Origin: Candidatus Methanoplasma sp.
Lineage (GTDB): Archaea; Thermoplasmatota; Thermoplasmata; Methanomassiliicoccales; Methanomethylophilaceae
DNA: 33,756 bases
NCBI GenBank assembly: GCA_031256955.1
Contig: JAIRPP010000005.1
Location: 1 to 33,756 of the forward strand
Reading direction: 5' to 3'
Of the stretch, positions 23,159 through 31,793 are shown piece after piece. Under the pieces are notes generated by a model, which saw nothing but the letters and a program-made list of their open reading frames with translations, did not search any database and was not told the DNA's origin. Position numbers and translations under genes: made by a program. Within the stretch, counting starts at the first letter, position 1; every line of letters starts with the position of its first letter.

Positions 23159-24331
23159 ATGTCAAGATTCGAGCAAGCTGACAGACTTAAGAAGCTGCCT
23201 CCGTACCTGTTCGTCAGGCTGGAGGAGCTCGCGGCGTCGAAGAAGAAGGCGGGGATCGACGTCATCGATTTCGGGATAGGCGACCCCGACCTGCCCGCGC
23301 CGGTGAAGATAATCAAGGCGATGCAGATCGCGGCGGAGGAGAACGAGAACCAGAAGTACTCCAGCTCCGCCGGGGACGCGGCGCTCAGGGCCTCCATCGC
23401 CAGATGGTACAAGAAGAGGTTCGGCCTGGACATCGACCCGGACACCCAGGTCTGCGTGACCCTGGGGTCCAAGGAGGCGATCTTCAACATCGCCCAGGCG
23501 TTCGTGAACCCGGGCGAGAAGATCATAGCCCCAGACCCCGGGTACCCCGTGTACTCCGGAGCGTCCTCCCTGTTCAACGAGGCGGTCTGCGTGAAGGTCC
23601 CGCTCAGGGCGGAGAAGGGGTGGCTCCTGGACGTGGGCGAGTGCCCCCGGGACGCGAAGATGATCTACGTCAACTACCCCAACAACCCCACCGGCGCCAC
23701 GTGCGACCTCGACTACGTCAAGAAGGTGTACGACTGGTGCCAGGAGACCGATACGATCCTCTGCTATGACAACGCGTACTCCGAGATGTGCTTCGACGGG
23801 TACAGGGCGCCGTCCGCGCTGCAGGCGGGGCCCGACTGCATCGAGTTCGGGTCGTTCTCCAAGACGTTCAACATGACCGGCTTCAGGCTGGGGTACGCCG
23901 TCGGCCACCCCGACCTCATAGGCGCGCTCAAGAAGTGCAAGGGGCAGATAGATTCCGGCGCGCCCATATTCATACAGAAGGCCGGGATCGTGGGGCTGGA
24001 CGCGTACCTGGAGGACGGCGCGCAGCCCAAGGCCCTCCAGGACAACATGGCGGTCTTCGCCGAGAGGAGGGAGGTGCTGGTCAACGGGCTGAGGGACCTC
24101 GGGTTCGAGGTGGACATGCCCAGGGGCACGTTCTACGTCTGGTTCCGCTGCGGGGAGGGGTCCATGGCGTTCACGGAGAAGCTGCTGGACCTGAACATAG
24201 TGGTCACCCCCGGGTCCGGGTTCGGGGAGGCCGGGGAGGGGTACGCCAGGATGGCGGTCACGGAGCCGGTGGAGCACATAAAGGACGCGCTCAACCGCAT
24301 AAGGAAGGCCGGGATAGCCCCCGGCAAGTGA
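23159..24331 (+). CDS. dapL: LL-diaminopimelate aminotransferase
   Basis: The 390-residue class I/II PLP aminotransferase makes LL-diaminopimelate directly from tetrahydrodipicolinate, bypassing the succinyl and acetyl branches. No dapC, dapD or dapE is present in the operon, which supports the DapL route. Motifs are IDFGIGDPDLPAP near the N-terminus, NYPNNPTGA, YDNAYSEM, and SFSKTFNMTGFRLGY with the PLP lysine. A simple N-terminal aminotransferase of other specificity cannot be excluded by sequence alone, but the operon decides. It converges with pgk, 3 bases apart. Confidence 0.93.
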   Translation: MSRFEQADRLKKLPPYLFVRLEELAASKKKAGIDVIDFGIGDPDLPAPVKIIKAMQIAAEENENQKYSSSAGDAALRASIARWYKKRFGLDIDPDTQVCVTLGSKEAIFNIAQAFVNPGEKIIAPDPGYPVYSGASSLFNEAVCVKVPLRAEKGWLLDVGECPRDAKMIYVNYPNNPTGATCDLDYVKKVYDWCQETDTILCYDNAYSEMCFDGYRAPSALQAGPDCIEFGSFSKTFNMTGFRLGYAVGHPDLIGALKKCKGQIDSGAPIFIQKAGIVGLDAYLEDGAQPKALQDNMAVFAERREVLVNGLRDLGFEVDMPRGTFYVWFRCGEGSMAFTEKLLDLNIVVTPGSGFGEAGEGYARMAVTEPVEHIKDALNRIRKAGIAPGK

Positions 24332-24334
24332 CCG

Positions 24335-25573
24335 TCAGGGGCCGAACGCCACTTTGGAGCGCTTCAGCGCCTCCACCACCGGCATGGGCTCCCTCAGGAG
24401 GAACGTCTCCAGGGCGCCCCCGCCGGTGCTGACGTAGGACACCCTGTCGGCCAGGTCGAACCTCTCGGCCGCGCCGGCGGTGTGCCCCCCTCCGATGACG
24501 GACAGCCCCCCGTTCTCCACCATGGCGGCGATGAGCCGCCTGGTCCCGACCTCGAAGCCGGGCTTCTCGAACATGCCGGCGGGGCCGGACATGAACGCCG
24601 TCTTGGAGGCGGCTATGACCTTCTCGAACTTCTCTATGGACCCGTCTCCGATGTCCAGCGCGGGCTCCGCCGTGGGCATGTCGCCCGTGCTGACGGAGAC
24701 CCTCGCCCCGTCCCTCTCGACCGCCGCGTCGACCGGCAGCAGTATGCGCTGCCCGTACCGGGACATGACCTCGGTCGCCGCGCGGAAGTTCTCCGGAGTG
24801 AGCTCGTCCGCCAGGGCGGCGCGGCTCGCGTCCCCTATGTCCACCCCCCTGGCGGACAGGAACGCGTTCCCGGCCAGGCCGACCAGGATCACCGTGTCCG
24901 CCATCCCCGCCTCCATGACCCTCTCGATCATGTGCGGGACGTCCGCGAACTTCGCCCCCCCGATTATGAACACCGATGGCCTCCTCGGATCGTCGAATAT
25001 CGTCCTGAGCGCGTATATCTCCCGCGCCATGAGCCTGCCGGACGCCGAAGGCATCTTGGGCGGGAACCCGACGAGGGAGCATTGGGACCTGTGGGCGGTC
25101 CCGAACGCGTCGCACACGTAGTAGTCCGCCAGCGGGGCCAGCGCGGAGACCATCTCGGACTCGGAGTGGGAGTCCATGTCGCGCTCCTCGGACTCGGAGT
25201 CCAGCTCCCTGACGTTGCCGAGGAGGAGCACCTCTCCCGGGGCCAGCGAGGCTATGGCCTCCCTGGCCTCCGCCCCCATGACGTCCTCGACGTGCCTGAC
25301 CGGCGCGTTGAGGTTCTTCGAGAGCAGCCTCGCGTGCCTCTCCAGGCCGGTGAAGTCCCACTTCCCCTTCCGGCTCTGATGCGCCAGGATGACCACCTTC
25401 GCCCTCTTGCCGGAGAGCTCCCTCACCGTGGGGACTATGCTGCGGATGCGGGCGTCGTTGATTATCTCTAGCGTCTTGCGGTCCAGGGGGCAGTTGACGT
25501 CCACCCTGAGCAGGACCGTCTTGTCCCTGAAGTTGAAATCGTCCAGCGTGTTGAAGTCTTTCGTGGGGCTCAC
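24335..25573 (-). CDS. pgk: Phosphoglycerate kinase
   Basis: The 412-residue enzyme transfers phosphate between 1,3-bisphosphoglycerate and ADP in glycolysis and gluconeogenesis. RVDVNCPLD is the N-terminal substrate signature, AHQSRKGK the basic patch, FIIGGAKFADV and MSGPAGMFE nucleotide-site elements, and STGGGALETFL the C-terminal signature. The frame is open upstream, but the GTG at 25573 overlapping the gap stop (GTGA) gives the expected length and N-terminus SPTKDFNTLDDF. It is translationally coupled to gap, with which it works in sequence. Confidence 0.96.
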   Translation of the reverse strand: MSPTKDFNTLDDFNFRDKTVLLRVDVNCPLDRKTLEIINDARIRSIVPTVRELSGKRAKVVILAHQSRKGKWDFTGLERHARLLSKNLNAPVRHVEDVMGAEAREAIASLAPGEVLLLGNVRELDSESEERDMDSHSESEMVSALAPLADYYVCDAFGTAHRSQCSLVGFPPKMPSASGRLMAREIYALRTIFDDPRRPSVFIIGGAKFADVPHMIERVMEAGMADTVILVGLAGNAFLSARGVDIGDASRAALADELTPENFRAATEVMSRYGQRILLPVDAAVERDGARVSVSTGDMPTAEPALDIGDGSIEKFEKVIAASKTAFMSGPAGMFEKPGFEVGTRRLIAAMVENGGLSVIGGGHTAGAAERFDLADRVSYVSTGGGALETFLLREPMPVVEALKRSKVAFGP

Positions 25574-26589
25574 CCTTTGGATATCCCGAGCGCCCTGTCC
25601 GTCATGGCCATGGACGCGGACGCGTCCTCCTCGAGCTTGCACATGGACCTGATGCAGTCCACGTTCTCCGGGACCACGTCCGACTCCTGGTGCACCGCCT
25701 GATAGAAGTACAGCCTGTTGCCGACGGCCTTCACGCCATCCTCCCAGACCACTATCTCGTACATGTCGGACCTGTCCCTGCCCAGGTCCCTCGCCAGCTC
25801 CATGGCCTCCGCCGTCGTCTTTATCCCGCTCTTGCCGGAGACCATCCTGACGCGCGGGGCGCCCCTCAGGATCTCCAGCGCCTCGGACGAGTCCATATCC
25901 CTCTCCAGCTCCGCCGCCACGGCGTGCAGGTGCATGAGCGTGGTGGACGCCTTCACCGCCATCGTGGTTATGTTCAGCCAGGGCATGACGCTCTGGACGT
26001 CCGGCCCGTGGTGCGTGGGGAGCTTGAGGGACGGCTCCAGCCCGTTGACGGGACCGCCCTTGCTGTCCCCGGGGTCCGCCGCCCTGCGGACTATCGTCAC
26101 GTGGGCGCCCCTTATCTTCGCCGCGCGGTCTATGGGGCAGAGGGTCCTGAGCAGGCCCGTGGTGTTGCAGGACACGACCCTGGAGAACTGCGCCCCCCAG
26201 GACTCGCGGTAGTTGGCGGTGGAGTTGAAGGACACGCCCGTCAGGCTGTGGTCCTCCCCGCCCTGGAATATCGCCTTTATCCCCGCGGCGGAGTACTCCG
26301 CCTTGTACCTCTCGCCCACGTCTCCCGGGGTGCAGTCCACCATTATGTCGACTTTCCCGTAAAGCTCGCCTATGGTGCCGGCTATCTCTATCCCCGCGTC
26401 CGCGAAGGGCTTGACGCTCTCCGGGGGGACGTATATGTCGAAGCCCTTCGCGGCCGCCACCCTGGCCTCGAACGTCGGGCGGGTCTTGGTGACTCCGGCG
26501 ACCTCCATGTCGCCCTGCCTCCTCACAGCGTCCGCGACGCGCTTTCCTATCGTGCCGTACCCGTTTATACCGACCTTCGCGACCGACAT
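25570..26589 (-). CDS. gap: Glyceraldehyde-3-phosphate dehydrogenase, archaeal type II
   Basis: The 339-residue protein has the archaeal form's N-terminal GINGYGTIGKRVADA nucleotide fold and VSCNTTGL with the catalytic cysteine (near residue 140). THHGPDVQSV and DMYEIVVWEDG match archaeal GAPDH blocks and differ from the bacterial enzyme. Its main direction in an autotroph or methanogen is probably gluconeogenic. A TATA-like TTTATTTTA on the minus strand at about 26621-26630 lies some 35 bases upstream, so this is the promoter of a gap-pgk pair. Confidence 0.97.
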   Translation of the reverse strand: MSVAKVGINGYGTIGKRVADAVRRQGDMEVAGVTKTRPTFEARVAAAKGFDIYVPPESVKPFADAGIEIAGTIGELYGKVDIMVDCTPGDVGERYKAEYSAAGIKAIFQGGEDHSLTGVSFNSTANYRESWGAQFSRVVSCNTTGLLRTLCPIDRAAKIRGAHVTIVRRAADPGDSKGGPVNGLEPSLKLPTHHGPDVQSVMPWLNITTMAVKASTTLMHLHAVAAELERDMDSSEALEILRGAPRVRMVSGKSGIKTTAEAMELARDLGRDRSDMYEIVVWEDGVKAVGNRLYFYQAVHQESDVVPENVDCIRSMCKLEEDASASMAMTDRALGISKG

Positions 26590-26620
26590 CTGAATCCTAC
26601 CGGGGCGATGATGGGCTGAT

Positions 26621-26630
26621 GGTAAAATAA
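26621..26630 (-). promoter_or_regulatory. Probable TATA box of gap-pgk
   Basis: The minus strand reads TTTATTTTA in an otherwise GC-rich gap, about 33 bases before the gap ATG at 26589. Confidence 0.5.
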
Positions 26631-26638
26631 ACTTGCCG

Positions 26639-26656
26639 AGGCGGGCGCGCCCGCCT
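26639..26656. repeat. Perfect 18-base GC palindrome
   Basis: AGGCGGGCGCGCCCGCCT is fully self-complementary and lies between the gap promoter and the end of the InlB-repeat gene. It may be a protein-binding site or part of a transcript end. It has no loop, so a cruciform or dimeric protein site is more likely than a simple RNA hairpin. Confidence 0.5.
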
Positions 26657-26679
26657 GCGGCTCCCCGTAAGAGGTTTGA

Positions 26680-26696
26680 GGGGCGCCTCGCGCCCC
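26680..26696 (-). terminator. GC hairpin just after the InlB-repeat gene
   Basis: GGGGCGC (26680-26686) and GCGCCCC (26690-26696) form a perfect 7-base stem with a 3-base loop, 2 bases after the stop codon of the minus-strand InlB-repeat gene. The position suits a transcript end, but a U-tract is absent, so it may be an mRNA-stabilising 3' hairpin. Confidence 0.45.
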
Positions 26697-26698
26697 CG

Positions 26699-27085
26699 TC
26701 ACGCCTCCGCGCCGCTCAGCGGCGCGAACGACCACTTGGCGTAGAGCACCGTGTCTCCGCCGACGGCGTCCGTGGCGAAGTTCCAGGGCGTGATGCAGAC
26801 GCTCTCCCTGTACCATCCGCCGAACAGGTATCCCACCCTGACGGGCTGAACCGGCTCGCTCAGCCTGGATCCCCTCTCCGCCTGCACCTTCGTCTCCGCG
26901 GGGTCCCCCCCGTTGCCGTCGAAGTACACGTTGAAAACCTCCGCGCCCCCGTCCGCTCCCCCCGAGACTGCGCCGCCCCCCACGGACGACCCTCCCAGGA
27001 GGGACACCGCCGCGAACGTCGCCACCGCGACCAGCGCGATCAGCGCGGCCGCCGTCAGAATCGATCTCGTCAATGATCCGCTCAT
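26699..27085 (-). CDS. Membrane-anchored protein with an InlB B-type repeat
   Basis: The 128-residue protein starts at ATG 27085 (MSGSLTRSIL) with one hydrophobic helix (residues about 8-29) acting as signal anchor, then a Gly/Ser linker. A beta domain follows, with VYFDGNGGDPAE, LSEPVQPVRVGYLFGGWYRE and TVLYAKWSF, the pattern of the Listeria-Bacteroides (InlB B) repeat. Such domains lie outside the cell and occur in gut bacteria and gut archaea, often in adhesins. A GGAG ribosome site precedes the ATG, and a minus-strand ATAAATA lies about 70 bases upstream. The upstream in-frame extension is not convincing. Horizontal origin is possible. Confidence 0.82.
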   Translation of the reverse strand: MSGSLTRSILTAAALIALVAVATFAAVSLLGGSSVGGGAVSGGADGGAEVFNVYFDGNGGDPAETKVQAERGSRLSEPVQPVRVGYLFGGWYRESVCITPWNFATDAVGGDTVLYAKWSFAPLSGAEA

Positions 27086-27223
27086 GTCTCCATCCCCCGG
27101 CTCCCCCCCTTGGAGACCTGTGAAACCGTTTACGCGGATTTTAGGCGCAGGCGCGTATTTATCGTTATCTGCTTCGAGAGCCCGGGCGGGCGGCGGGGGA
27201 TGGCTTTCCGCCATGCGCCGGAG

Positions 27224-28150
27224 TCATCCGACCAGCGGCAGGAACGCGCCGTAACCCTCCCTCTCCATCTCCGCCGCCGGCACGAACCTGAGCGACGCGC
27301 TGTTTATGCAATACCTCCTGCCCCCGAGCTCCGGCGGGCCGTCTCCGAACACGTGGCCCAGGTGCGCCCGCGACCCCGCCGACCTGACCTCGGTGCGGGC
27401 CATGCCATGGGAGCGGTCCTCCGACTCCTCCACCCAGAACGGGCTCACGGGCCTCGAGAACGCGGGCCATCCGCATCCGGATTCGAACTTGTCCGACGAC
27501 GAGAACAGGGGGGTCCCGTCGATGGGGTCCACATAGATGCCGGGCTCGAACCTGTCGAAATGCTCGTTGTCGAAAGGGGGCTCCGTGGCCCCCTCCACCA
27601 TGACGGCGTACCTCGCCGGCGAGAGCCTGTCCCTGAGCGGGATCCTCTCCCCGGGGCGCCCCTCCGATGCGCGGGCGAAGGCCTCCGGCCCTATGTGGCA
27701 GTACCCGCGGGGGTTCTTGTCCAGGTACCCTTGGTGGAACTCCTCCGCCGGGACGCAGGATTCCAGAGGCCCCAGCTCTATCGCCACGGGGGCGATGTGG
27801 CATTCCCCCAGCCGGCGGAGCCACCTCTCCGCCGCCTCGCGGTCCGACGCGTCCGAGAGATAGATCCCCGTGCGGTACTGGACCCCCTCGTCCCCTCCCT
27901 GGCGGTTGACGGATGTGGGATCTATCGCGTCCGCGTAGAGGTCCAAGAGGGACTCCAGCGGGAGGATGTCCTCGTCGTACTCCGCCAGGACCGCCTCGGC
28001 GTGGCCTGATCCCGCACACACGCTCCCATAGTCCGCGGGCCCCGCCCCGTTGGCGTAGACCGCCTCCGTGCGGGTCACGCCCGGTATCAGGGACAGGTAC
28101 TTCTGCAGCCCCCAGAAGCACCCCCCCGCCAGGCATATCGTCTTAGACAA
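27224..28150 (-). CDS. msrAB: Bifunctional peptide methionine sulphoxide reductase MsrA-MsrB
   Basis: The 308-residue fusion repairs oxidised methionine. Residues 1 to about 160 are MsrA, with [11 protein letters not shown] carrying the catalytic Cys for the S-epimer. Residues from about 165 are MsrB for the R-epimer: [20 protein letters not shown] and [11 protein letters not shown] with its catalytic Cys. The two CxxC zinc pairs found in many MsrB proteins are absent, as in other MsrA-MsrB fusions. The start is TTG 28150 with GGTGGAG 8 bases upstream, overlapping the end of the nitroreductase gene. Such fusions are mostly bacterial, so acquisition is likely. Confidence 0.94.
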   Translation of the reverse strand: MSKTICLAGGCFWGLQKYLSLIPGVTRTEAVYANGAGPADYGSVCAGSGHAEAVLAEYDEDILPLESLLDLYADAIDPTSVNRQGGDEGVQYRTGIYLSDASDREAAERWLRRLGECHIAPVAIELGPLESCVPAEEFHQGYLDKNPRGYCHIGPEAFARASEGRPGERIPLRDRLSPARYAVMVEGATEPPFDNEHFDRFEPGIYVDPIDGTPLFSSSDKFESGCGWPAFSRPVSPFWVEESEDRSHGMARTEVRSAGSRAHLGHVFGDGPPELGGRRYCINSASLRFVPAAEMEREGYGAFLPLVG

Positions 28151-28832
28151 GATGGAACTCCACCGCGAAGCCCCCGCCGGGGCCCGCGAAGCCTATGTCC
28201 GAGACGCCGATCCCCTCATGCGCCAGGGCGAGCGCGACGTGCCTGGCGGCGATCCCGACGTCGATCCTCTGGAGATTCGCCGCGAATATCCTTCCCGCGC
28301 CCCTGGGGGCGCGGCGGACCGACACCTTCCCGGGGGAGAACTCCAGCTCCCACGGCATGGCGTTGAGCGCGGACGGGGCCAGCCTGGCGGCGCGGGCGAC
28401 GGCGTTGTCCTCGTTCGACACGTCCCCCGCGGGCCTGCGCCTGAACTCCGCCTCCCCGGAGCGGGGGGGCTCGGAGGTCCTGCCGAACTCCAGCATCACC
28501 CTGTAGCCGTCGCGGGGGGCCCTGGGCCTGGCCATGCCGCACCACAGGCTCCCGTACCCCTTGGACTGGAGCCACAGGTCGGCCTCCTGCAGCGCGTACC
28601 CTATGTTCGCGAGGGACGCGTCGCCCCCGTCGGCGCAGGCCAGGATCGCGTGGGGGGCGTGCCCCCCCTTGACCTCGCTCCCGGAGACGACCTCGAAGCG
28701 GGCGGACTGGCCGGGGAGCTGGCCTATGGACTTCAGATGCCCCTCCGCCTCCCCCAGCTCGCGCTCGGAGAGGGGGTCGGCGTCGTACCTGCGGACGCTG
28801 CGGCGGGCGAAGATCTGATCGTAGAGGCTCAT
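28143..28832 (-). CDS. Nitroreductase-family flavoprotein
   Basis: The protein of 229 residues (start [17 protein letters not shown] at 28832; an upstream start at 28859 adds 9) shows the N-terminal RRSVRRY FMN-binding motif of nitroreductases, [12 protein letters not shown] as the central helix-strand, and [15 protein letters not shown], an AxSxxNxQPW-like FMN/substrate block. Unusually, this last block occurs in the C-terminal half, so the protein is a rearranged member of the group with a duplicated-looking layout (nitroreductase/TM1586-like). NAD(P)H-dependent reduction is likely, substrate unknown. Its TAA lies inside the msrAB start region, so the two are probably one redox-repair transcript. 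Confidence 0.8.
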   Translation of the reverse strand: MSLYDQIFARRSVRRYDADPLSERELGEAEGHLKSIGQLPGQSARFEVVSGSEVKGGHAPHAILACADGGDASLANIGYALQEADLWLQSKGYGSLWCGMARPRAPRDGYRVMLEFGRTSEPPRSGEAEFRRRPAGDVSNEDNAVARAARLAPSALNAMPWELEFSPGKVSVRRAPRGAGRIFAANLQRIDVGIAARHVALALAHEGIGVSDIGFAGPGGGFAVEFHLV

Positions 28833-28887
28833 GCGGGCCGTATCCGCGCCGCGGGTCATCTAGTTTGCCCCGTATGGCGCATCCCGG

Positions 28888-28905
28888 GGCGCGCGGAGCC
28901 GCGCC
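28888..28905 (-). terminator. GC-rich hairpin downstream of ilvB
   Basis: GGCGCG (28888-28893) and CGCGCC (28900-28905) form a stem with a 6-base loop about 50 bases past the ilvB stop and before the nitroreductase start. It is a candidate transcript end. Confidence 0.35.
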
Positions 28906-28956
28906 GGAAAAACGGGCGGCCGCGGAAGAGGGTTCGGGAAGGGGTTTCGGAAAAGG

Positions 28957-30630
28957 TCAGAACTTGCAGCGGCCCTTGATGAGCGGGACCGACGGGTTCG
29001 CGGGGATCATGGGCGTTATGTCCTCCTCGCAGTCCGTGATGATCTCCACCAGGCACGTCTTGTCGCTGTTGACCGCCGTCTTGAGGGCGTCGTATATCTC
29101 GCCCGGCCTCTCCACGCGGATCCCCTCGGCGCCGAACGCCTCGGCGATCTTGACGAAGTCCGGGTCCGCGCCGAGCCGGGTCGCGCTGTACCTCTTGTTC
29201 CAGAACAGCTTCTGCCACTGCCTGACCATGCCCAGCCACCCGTTGTTCAGCAGGCAGATCGTCACGGGGAAGTCCTCCGCCACGGACGTGGCTATCTCCT
29301 GCATGACCATCTGCAGCCCTCCGTCCCCGGTGACGGTGACGACCTTGGAATCGGGGCGGGCGGCCTTGGCGCCTATGGCGGACGGGAGGCCGAATCCCAT
29401 GGTCCCGAACCCGCCGGAGCTTATGAGCTGCCTCGGCCTCTCTATCTCCAGGTAGTGCATCGCCCACATCTGGTTCTGGCCGACGTCGGTGGTGACTATG
29501 ACGTCGCCCTCCTCGCGCATGACGCGGTTGAGCTCGAACATGACCTTCTGCGGGACTATGGGCTCCGACCCGTAGTCGTAGTCGCACTTGCACTGCCTCT
29601 TCAGCGCCTGCGCCCTCGCGTGCCATTCGGGATGGGGGCCGCAGCGCCCCCCCAGCGCGTCTATCAGCATCCGCGCGCCCTTCTTCGCGTCGCAGAGGAT
29701 GTTGATCGCCTCGTGGTTGTGCTTGTTGAACTCCGTGCAGTCTATGTCTATGTGGACGACCCTGCAGTCGGCCTTCGGGGACGTCTGCGGGCTGTACGTG
29801 CGGTCCGAGAACTTGCACCCTATGGCGATTATGAGGTCCGCGTCCCTGAACGCGTTCAGGGAGCACATCCTCCCGTGCATCCCGAGGGACCCCATGCACA
29901 GCGGGTGCGAGGTCGGGATTATCCCGATCCCCATGAGCGGGGTTATGACGGGTATGTTCGCCAGCTCGGCCAGCTCGATTATCTCCGGGCTCGCGTCCGC
30001 GCCTATTGCGCCCCCGCCCGCCAGTATGACCGGGCGCGACGCGTCCCTGATCCACCTCGCGGCCGCGGCTATGCCGCTCGCGTCCTCCGGGACCGCCTTG
30101 ACGGCGTGCTCCGCGTCGAACATGCCCTCCTCTATCTCCGCGTTGATCTGGTCGACCGGTATGTCTATGTGGACGGGGCCGGGCCTGCCCGCCCTGCATA
30201 TCTCCCAGGCCTCCTTGACGGCGGTGGGGAGCGTGTTCAGGTCCAGGACCCTGAAGTTGTGCTTCGTTATCGGCATCATCAGGCTGTACGCGTCGACCTC
30301 CTGGAACGCGCCGAGGCCCAGGGACCCCGTCCCGACCTGCCCCGTGAGGGCTATCATAGGTATGGAATCCGCGTACGCGGTGGCTATGCCCGTGACCAGG
30401 TTGGTGGCGCCCGGGCCGCTGGTGGCCAGGCAGACCCCGGGGTTCCCGGAGGCCCTGGCGAACCCGTCGGCCATGTGCGCGGCGCACTGCTCGTGGCGCA
30501 CGAGCACGTGCCTTATGGACGAATCTATGATCTCGTCATAGATGGGGATGACCACCCCTCCGGGGTAGCCGAACATCGTCTCGACCCCCTTGTCCTCCAG
30601 CGCCTTGAGTAGTGCTCTAGATCCTTTCAT
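28957..30630 (-). CDS. ilvB: Acetolactate synthase, large (catalytic) subunit
   Basis: The 557-residue thiamine diphosphate enzyme joins two pyruvates, or pyruvate and 2-oxobutyrate, in the first common step of valine/leucine and isoleucine synthesis. GYPGGVVIP, VRHEQCAAHMADGFAR (catalytic Glu) and TSGPGATNLVTG are the N-terminal signature; GGFGTMGFGLPSAIGA and GDGGLQMVMQE...LLNNGWLGMVRQ form the thiamine diphosphate and magnesium motif. The length is normal. The regulatory subunit gene ilvN, usually directly downstream, is absent here. A minus-strand GTTAAAG about 35 bases upstream may be its TATA box. It is divergent from ilvC. Confidence 0.95.
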   Translation of the reverse strand: MKGSRALLKALEDKGVETMFGYPGGVVIPIYDEIIDSSIRHVLVRHEQCAAHMADGFARASGNPGVCLATSGPGATNLVTGIATAYADSIPMIALTGQVGTGSLGLGAFQEVDAYSLMMPITKHNFRVLDLNTLPTAVKEAWEICRAGRPGPVHIDIPVDQINAEIEEGMFDAEHAVKAVPEDASGIAAAARWIRDASRPVILAGGGAIGADASPEIIELAELANIPVITPLMGIGIIPTSHPLCMGSLGMHGRMCSLNAFRDADLIIAIGCKFSDRTYSPQTSPKADCRVVHIDIDCTEFNKHNHEAINILCDAKKGARMLIDALGGRCGPHPEWHARAQALKRQCKCDYDYGSEPIVPQKVMFELNRVMREEGDVIVTTDVGQNQMWAMHYLEIERPRQLISSGGFGTMGFGLPSAIGAKAARPDSKVVTVTGDGGLQMVMQEIATSVAEDFPVTICLLNNGWLGMVRQWQKLFWNKRYSATRLGADPDFVKIAEAFGAEGIRVERPGEIYDALKTAVNSDKTCLVEIITDCEEDITPMIPANPSVPLIKGRCKF

Positions 30631-30691
30631 GGGCTATTACCGCAGATGAATGGGGGAATCCGTCTTTAACGTTGCGGTGCCCCTGGGACGG

Positions 30692-30751
30692 GCCCCGCCG
30701 GGGGCGGGAGGGGGGCTCCGCCCCCCGCCGCGGATGCGGGGGGATCCGCGG
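30692..30751. repeat. Cluster of GC-rich hairpins between ilvB and ilvC
   Basis: Three potential stems lie in tandem. The first is GCCCC/GGGGC near 30692-30705. The second is GGGGGGC (30710-30716) with GCCCCCC (30720-30726) and a TCC loop. The third is CCGCGGAT (30728-30735) with ATCCGCGG (30744-30751) and an 8-base loop. They sit between the divergent promoters. A related GCGGAT/ATCCGC hairpin is at 33346-33360. They may be transcript-level control elements or members of a dispersed palindromic repeat. Confidence 0.5.
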
Positions 30752-30801
30752 CAAGCTTTTTAGCGTATCGAAGAGTTGGACCCTCAAATCAAGGTGTTCC
30801 A

Positions 30802-31785
30802 ATGCGCATTTACCACGACTCGGATGTGGACCTCGGCGTCCTCAAAGGAAAGAAAGTCTCCGTTCTCGGCTACGGCGCCCAGGGGAGGGCCCAGGCGCTG
30901 TGCTTCCGCGACTCCGGCCTGGACGTGACCGTCGGCCTCAGGAGGGACGGGGCCTCTTGGAACAAGGCAAAAGAGGACGGGCTGAAGGTCGCCGAGTTCT
31001 CCGACGCGGTCAAGGGCGCGGACGTCGTCCTCATGCTCCTGCCCGACGAGATACAGCCCGACATATACAAGCAGCACGTGGAGCCGAACCTCAAGAAGGG
31101 GGCCGCCCTCGAGTTCGCCCACGGGTTCGCCATAACGTACAAGCTCATAACCCCCCCGGAGCACGTCGACGTCATAATGATGGCGCCCAAGTCCCCCGGG
31201 GACATGGAGAGGGTCATGTTCCTCGAGGGCTTCGGGGTCCCGGCGCTCGTCTGCGTCCACCAGGACGCCACCGGCAACGCCAAGGCCATCGCGCTCGCCC
31301 TCTCCAAGGCGCTGGGCGCGACCCGCGCGGGGGTCTTCGAGACCACTTTCGACAACGAGACCAAGACGGACCTGTTCGGGGAGCAGGCGGTCCTCTGCGG
31401 AGGCATAACCGCGCTCATAAAGTCCGGGTTCAAGACGCTCGTAGGCGGCGGGTACCCGCCCGAGATGGCGTACTTCGAGGTCCTCCACGAGGTCAAGCTC
31501 ATAACCGACCTCATCAACAAGGGCGGCTTCGAGCTCATGTGGCACGTCGTGTCCAACACCGCCGAGTACGGCGGCCTCACCAGGAGGGACAGGGTCGTCA
31601 CCCCCGAGTCCGAGGAGGGCATGAGGTCCATACTGGCGGACATCGAGTCCGGCAAGTTCAAGGACGACTGGCGCGCCGAGTGGAGGGCGGGGCTGGCCAA
31701 CCTGAAGAAGATGGAGGCCGACGAGAAGCAGCTGGAGCTGGAGGTCGTCGGAAGGGAGATCAGGAAGCTCTTCGAGAAGAAGTGA
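30802..31785 (+). CDS. ilvC: Ketol-acid reductoisomerase
   Basis: The 327-residue class I enzyme isomerises and reduces acetolactate or acetohydroxybutyrate with NAD(P)H and two magnesium ions. VLGYGAQGRAQALCFRDSG is the Rossmann loop (the usual His after GxQG is Arg), VGLRRDGASWNKA the cofactor-specificity loop, LLPDEIQPDIY the interdomain segment, and DLFGEQAVLCGG with FEVLHEVKLI the knotted metal-binding domain. NTAEYGG near the C-terminus is the usual substrate motif. It uses the ATG at 30802; a TTTTTAG element lies about 40 bases upstream. It catalyses the step after IlvB and is divergent from it. Confidence 0.96.
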   Translation: MRIYHDSDVDLGVLKGKKVSVLGYGAQGRAQALCFRDSGLDVTVGLRRDGASWNKAKEDGLKVAEFSDAVKGADVVLMLLPDEIQPDIYKQHVEPNLKKGAALEFAHGFAITYKLITPPEHVDVIMMAPKSPGDMERVMFLEGFGVPALVCVHQDATGNAKAIALALSKALGATRAGVFETTFDNETKTDLFGEQAVLCGGITALIKSGFKTLVGGGYPPEMAYFEVLHEVKLITDLINKGGFELMWHVVSNTAEYGGLTRRDRVVTPESEEGMRSILADIESGKFKDDWRAEWRAGLANLKKMEADEKQLELEVVGREIRKLFEKK

Positions 31786-31793
31786 GCGGACCC

